Source of the DNA: Streptomyces phyllanthi
GTDB lineage: Bacteria > Actinomycetota > Actinomycetes > Streptomycetales > Streptomycetaceae
Length of the DNA stretch: 45,183 bases
Direction of reading: 5' to 3'
Assembly: GCF_009377205.1 (NCBI RefSeq)
Contig: NZ_VJZE01000020.1
Span: forward strand, 1-45,183
Shown: positions 42,497 through 45,183 of the stretch, piece by piece
How the letters are laid out: each line of letters begins with the position of its first letter
Position numbering within the stretch: the first letter of the stretch is position 1
Program-made: the position numbers and the translations under genes
The notes under the pieces: generated by a model
The model's input: the letters and a program-made list of their open reading frames with translations, nothing else
The model's database searches: none
Told to the model about the DNA's origin: nothing

Positions 42497-45174
42497 CCGC
42501 CACCGCCACCGTGCACCGGGTCGCCCCCAGGGGCCGCGGCGCCCACCGCAGCATCACCGCCGCCGTGCGCGCCGCCTCCGACGGTGACGAGATCCGCATC
42601 GCCCCGGGCGAGTACGTCGAAGTGCTGGTCCTGGACCGTGGGGTGTCCCTGGTGCCGGACGAGGCGCCGGACCACGCCGTACGGGTGCTGGCGGCGGACC
42701 CCGGTCGGCCCGCCCTGGAGATCACCGCCCCCGGTGTCTACGTCGGCGGTCTCGTGCTGACGGGGCAGGACCCCGGGCTGCCCGCCGTCCTGGTGGCCGC
42801 CGGCGGGCTGGAGCTGGACGGCTGCGAGATCTCCGGCGGCCGTGTCGAGGCGAGCGGTGACGCGGCGCTGACGACGCGCGGCTGCCATGTCTCCGGTGCC
42901 GCCCTGGCCGGGGTGCACGCGAACACCACCGGCCCGGCCGAGCTGGTCAACACGGTCGTCGAGGACATCGACGGCACGGGGGTCGTCCTCGGCTCCGCCA
43001 CGGCCGCGGAGGCCACCGGGCTGACGGTGCGCCGGGTCACGGGCTCGGGAGTCCGGATACGGGGCGGGGCCGGGGCCGTACTCCGCGACTGCCGTATCAC
43101 CGCCCCCGGCCGCAGCGGACTGCTGGTGGAGGACGACGCGACCGTGACCGCGCTGGACTGCCGGGTGGAGGAGACGGGCGCGGAGGGCATCCGGGTGCTC
43201 GGGAGCTCCCCCCGCCCCGGAGAGGCTCCCAAGCGTCCGGCGGGCGCGGAGGGCGGAGTGGTGCTCGCCGACTGCCAGGTGCTGCGGACCGGCGCGGACG
43301 GGGTGTCCGTCTCCGGTTCCGGTGACGTGCTGCTGATGAACTGTCGGCTGCGGGACGGCTCCGGTCCCGGGGTGAGCGGCGACGAGGACGGCAGGGTCGT
43401 CCTGGTGGACTGCCAGGTGGACCGGCCGCACGGCTCCTGTCTGGTGGCCCGGGGCAACGCCCGGCTGTCCGCGGAGGACACCTCGATGCACGGCAGCCGC
43501 GCCAACGGCCTGCTGGCGGGCGACCGCTCCCAGGTGAGGCTGGCGTCGAGCGATGTGACGGACTGCGGCTTCAGCGCCGTACACGCCTGCGACGACGCCC
43601 GGCTGTCGCTCACCTCCTGCCGTATCGGCACCACGCCCGAGCACGGCGTCCGGGCCACCGACCGGGCCGAGCTCACCGTGGAGGGCGTCCGGATCAGCGA
43701 CTGCGGGCTGGCGGGCCTGCAGATCGACGCCGCGGCGGGCGCACGGGTGCGCGGTCTGTCCGTCGTACGGGGCCGTACCGGGATCAGCGCCGAGTCCACC
43801 GGGACGGTCGTCCTGGAGGAGTGCGATGTCGCGGACGCCGAACGCGCGGGCATCAGCTGCGGTACCGGCACGTCGGCCGTGCTGCGGGACTGCCGGATCA
43901 CCGGCACCGGCACCGCCGGGCTGGTGGTCGGCGAACGCGCGACCCCCAGCATCGAGGGCTGCACGGTGCGCGACGCCGCTGGTTCCGGGCTGGTCCTGGG
44001 CCCGTCGGCCGAACCACGTGTCCGGTCCGTCACCGTGGCCCGTACCGGCAAGAACAGCCTGTTCGTCGGCGAGAAGGCGCGCGGCACCTTCGAGGAGTGC
44101 GTCTTCTCCGGGGCCGGCACCGACGGCGCCGCGTTCCCGGCCCTGCATGTGTCGGCCGGGAGCGCGCCCGTACTGCGCGGCTGCGTGGTGCGGGACACCG
44201 AGGAGGACGTGGCCGCGGAGAAGGGGGCACGGCCGGTGTTCGACGACTGCCTGTCGCGGAACGTGACGAACCCGGCGCTGCCGACCGGCCCCAGGGAGGC
44301 CCTGCCGTCCGCCGCGGGCGCGGACACGGCCGCCGCCGGGACCGGCGCGCGGGAGACCGAGGCGCCTGCCGAGGACACGCTGGAGGACCTGCTCGCCGAA
44401 CTCGACGGCCTGGCGGGGCTGGATCGCGTCAAGAACGACGTGTCGTCCCTCGTGAAGCTGATGCAGACGGTTCGCCGCCGTGAGGAGATGGGCCTGGCCC
44501 CTCCCCCGCTCAGCCGCCATCTGGTCTTCACCGGCAACCCGGGAACCGGCAAGACCACCGTGGCCCGGCTCTACGGACGCATCCTGGCCGCCGTCGGCCT
44601 GCTGGAACGCGGCCATCTCGTCGAGGCGGACCGCTCGGCGCTGGTCGGCGAGTACGTCGGACACACCGGCCCGAAGACCACGCGGGTGTTCGAACAGGCC
44701 CGGGGCGGGGTCCTGTTCATCGACGAGGCGTACTCCCTCACCCAGTACACCGGTACCAACGACTTCGGCCAGGAAGCGATCGCCACCCTGCTGAAGCTGA
44801 TGGAGGACCACCGTGACGACGTGGTGGTGATCGTGGCCGGATACCCCAAGGAGATGGAGGTGTTCGTGCGCTCCAACCCCGGTCTGGCCTCGCGCTTCAC
44901 CCGCACCCTGCTCTTCGAGGACTACGGTGCCGCCGAGCTCGTCAGCATCGTGGAGCACCAGGCCGCGCAGCACCAGTACGAGCTGACCCCGACGGCCCGC
45001 GAGGCACTGACGGCGCACTTCGAGACGGTGCCCCGGGGTCGCGGCTTCGGCAACGGACGCGCCGCCCGCCAGCTGTTCCAGTCGATGACGGAGCGGCAGG
45101 CCTACCGCGTCGCCGAGCTGCCCGAGGCCTCGGAGTCCGACCTGATGACCCTCACGCCCGAAGACCTGCCGTAG
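42493..45174 (+). CDS. Right-handed beta-helix / EccA-like AAA+ ATPase fusion protein
   Basis: An 893-residue protein. Residues about 20-600 are a right-handed parallel beta-helix of some twenty turns with recurrent 'x-V-x-L-x-D-C-x-V-x-x-T-G-x-x-G' repeats (for example VVLADCQVLRTGADGVSVSG). After an acidic linker, residues about 635-893 form a CbxX/SpoVK-type AAA+ domain: LAGLDRVKNDVSSLVKLMQT, Walker A GNPGTGKTT (Lys687), GEYVGHTGPKT, Walker B VLFIDEAYSL (Asp744-Glu745), sensor VIVAGYPKEM and arginine finger SRFTR. The AAA domain matches EccA of T7SS, whose usual TPR part is replaced by the beta-helix. The GTG overlaps the giant's stop as GTGA, so it is probably the dedicated chaperone or unfoldase for the giant. 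It ends in the EDLP motif typical of these AAA domains. Confidence 0.92.
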   Translation: MTATATVHRVAPRGRGAHRSITAAVRAASDGDEIRIAPGEYVEVLVLDRGVSLVPDEAPDHAVRVLAADPGRPALEITAPGVYVGGLVLTGQDPGLPAVLVAAGGLELDGCEISGGRVEASGDAALTTRGCHVSGAALAGVHANTTGPAELVNTVVEDIDGTGVVLGSATAAEATGLTVRRVTGSGVRIRGGAGAVLRDCRITAPGRSGLLVEDDATVTALDCRVEETGAEGIRVLGSSPRPGEAPKRPAGAEGGVVLADCQVLRTGADGVSVSGSGDVLLMNCRLRDGSGPGVSGDEDGRVVLVDCQVDRPHGSCLVARGNARLSAEDTSMHGSRANGLLAGDRSQVRLASSDVTDCGFSAVHACDDARLSLTSCRIGTTPEHGVRATDRAELTVEGVRISDCGLAGLQIDAAAGARVRGLSVVRGRTGISAESTGTVVLEECDVADAERAGISCGTGTSAVLRDCRITGTGTAGLVVGERATPSIEGCTVRDAAGSGLVLGPSAEPRVRSVTVARTGKNSLFVGEKARGTFEECVFSGAGTDGAAFPALHVSAGSAPVLRGCVVRDTEEDVAAEKGARPVFDDCLSRNVTNPALPTGPREALPSAAGADTAAAGTGARETEAPAEDTLEDLLAELDGLAGLDRVKNDVSSLVKLMQTVRRREEMGLAPPPLSRHLVFTGNPGTGKTTVARLYGRILAAVGLLERGHLVEADRSALVGEYVGHTGPKTTRVFEQARGGVLFIDEAYSLTQYTGTNDFGQEAIATLLKLMEDHRDDVVVIVAGYPKEMEVFVRSNPGLASRFTRTLLFEDYGAAELVSIVEHQAAQHQYELTPTAREALTAHFETVPRGRGFGNGRAARQLFQSMTERQAYRVAELPEASESDLMTLTPEDLP

Positions 45175-45183
45175 GTGTCCCAC

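Overview
The window is a stretch of high-GC actinobacterial chromosome, almost certainly Streptomyces. The G/C-saturated third codon positions, GTG/TTG starts, GTGA/ATGA start-stop overlaps, hairpin terminators without U-tracts, the clpP3-clpP4-popR locus, a DUF6777 protein, a 'streptophobe' membrane protein and a type VII secretion (T7SS)-type giant protein all fit that genus. I see no rRNA, tRNA, CRISPR array, transposase or phage gene.

Left part (1-7747): a truncated VOC/PhnB-like gene; the clpP3-clpP4 protease operon, preceded by tandem copies of the PopR motif (TCTGCC-3N-GGCAGA) and followed convergently by popR, whose product ends in Ala-Ala; a SAM methyltransferase; a secreted FG-GAP protein; and a divergent pair, DUF6777 protein and streptophobe protein.

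Middle (7776-17012): a tightly overlapping minus-strand operon of a leaderless FHA-FHA-ABC transporter, an SH3-like protein and a Ser/Thr kinase, resembling the mycobacterial PknF/Rv1747 pairing. Then come small hypothetical genes, a frameshifted lipoprotein pseudogene, a divergent aldo/keto reductase-LysR pair, and a GT-C-like membrane glycosyltransferase.

17039-22243 encodes a 1734-residue secreted protein with two separate GH43 catalytic domains, two LamG domains, Ig-like/PKD modules and a C-terminal domain I do not recognise. A 17-bp perfect hairpin separates it from the next locus.

Right part (22617-45174): a T7SS-like locus. On the minus strand, an ECF sigma factor is translationally coupled to a membrane protein, followed by a 1526-residue EccC/EssC-like ATPase. 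A second minus-strand unit encodes a 747-residue Gln/Glu-rich coiled-coil protein with a WXG100-like head and a 101-residue WXG100-like helical protein. Divergently on the plus strand lie a 3353-residue giant protein and an EccA-like AAA ATPase fused to a right-handed beta-helix, joined by a GTGA overlap. The giant has a T7SS signal-type N-terminus, a hydrophobic zone, an internal ADP-ribosyltransferase domain with R...STT...QxE residues, four beta-rich modules, a Trp-rich repeat zone and a hydrophobic C-terminus. EccB, EccD, EccE and mycosin are not in the window. I regard this locus as the most novel content: a secretion-linked giant with an internal, not C-terminal, ADP-ribosyltransferase and a rod-like coiled-coil partner.
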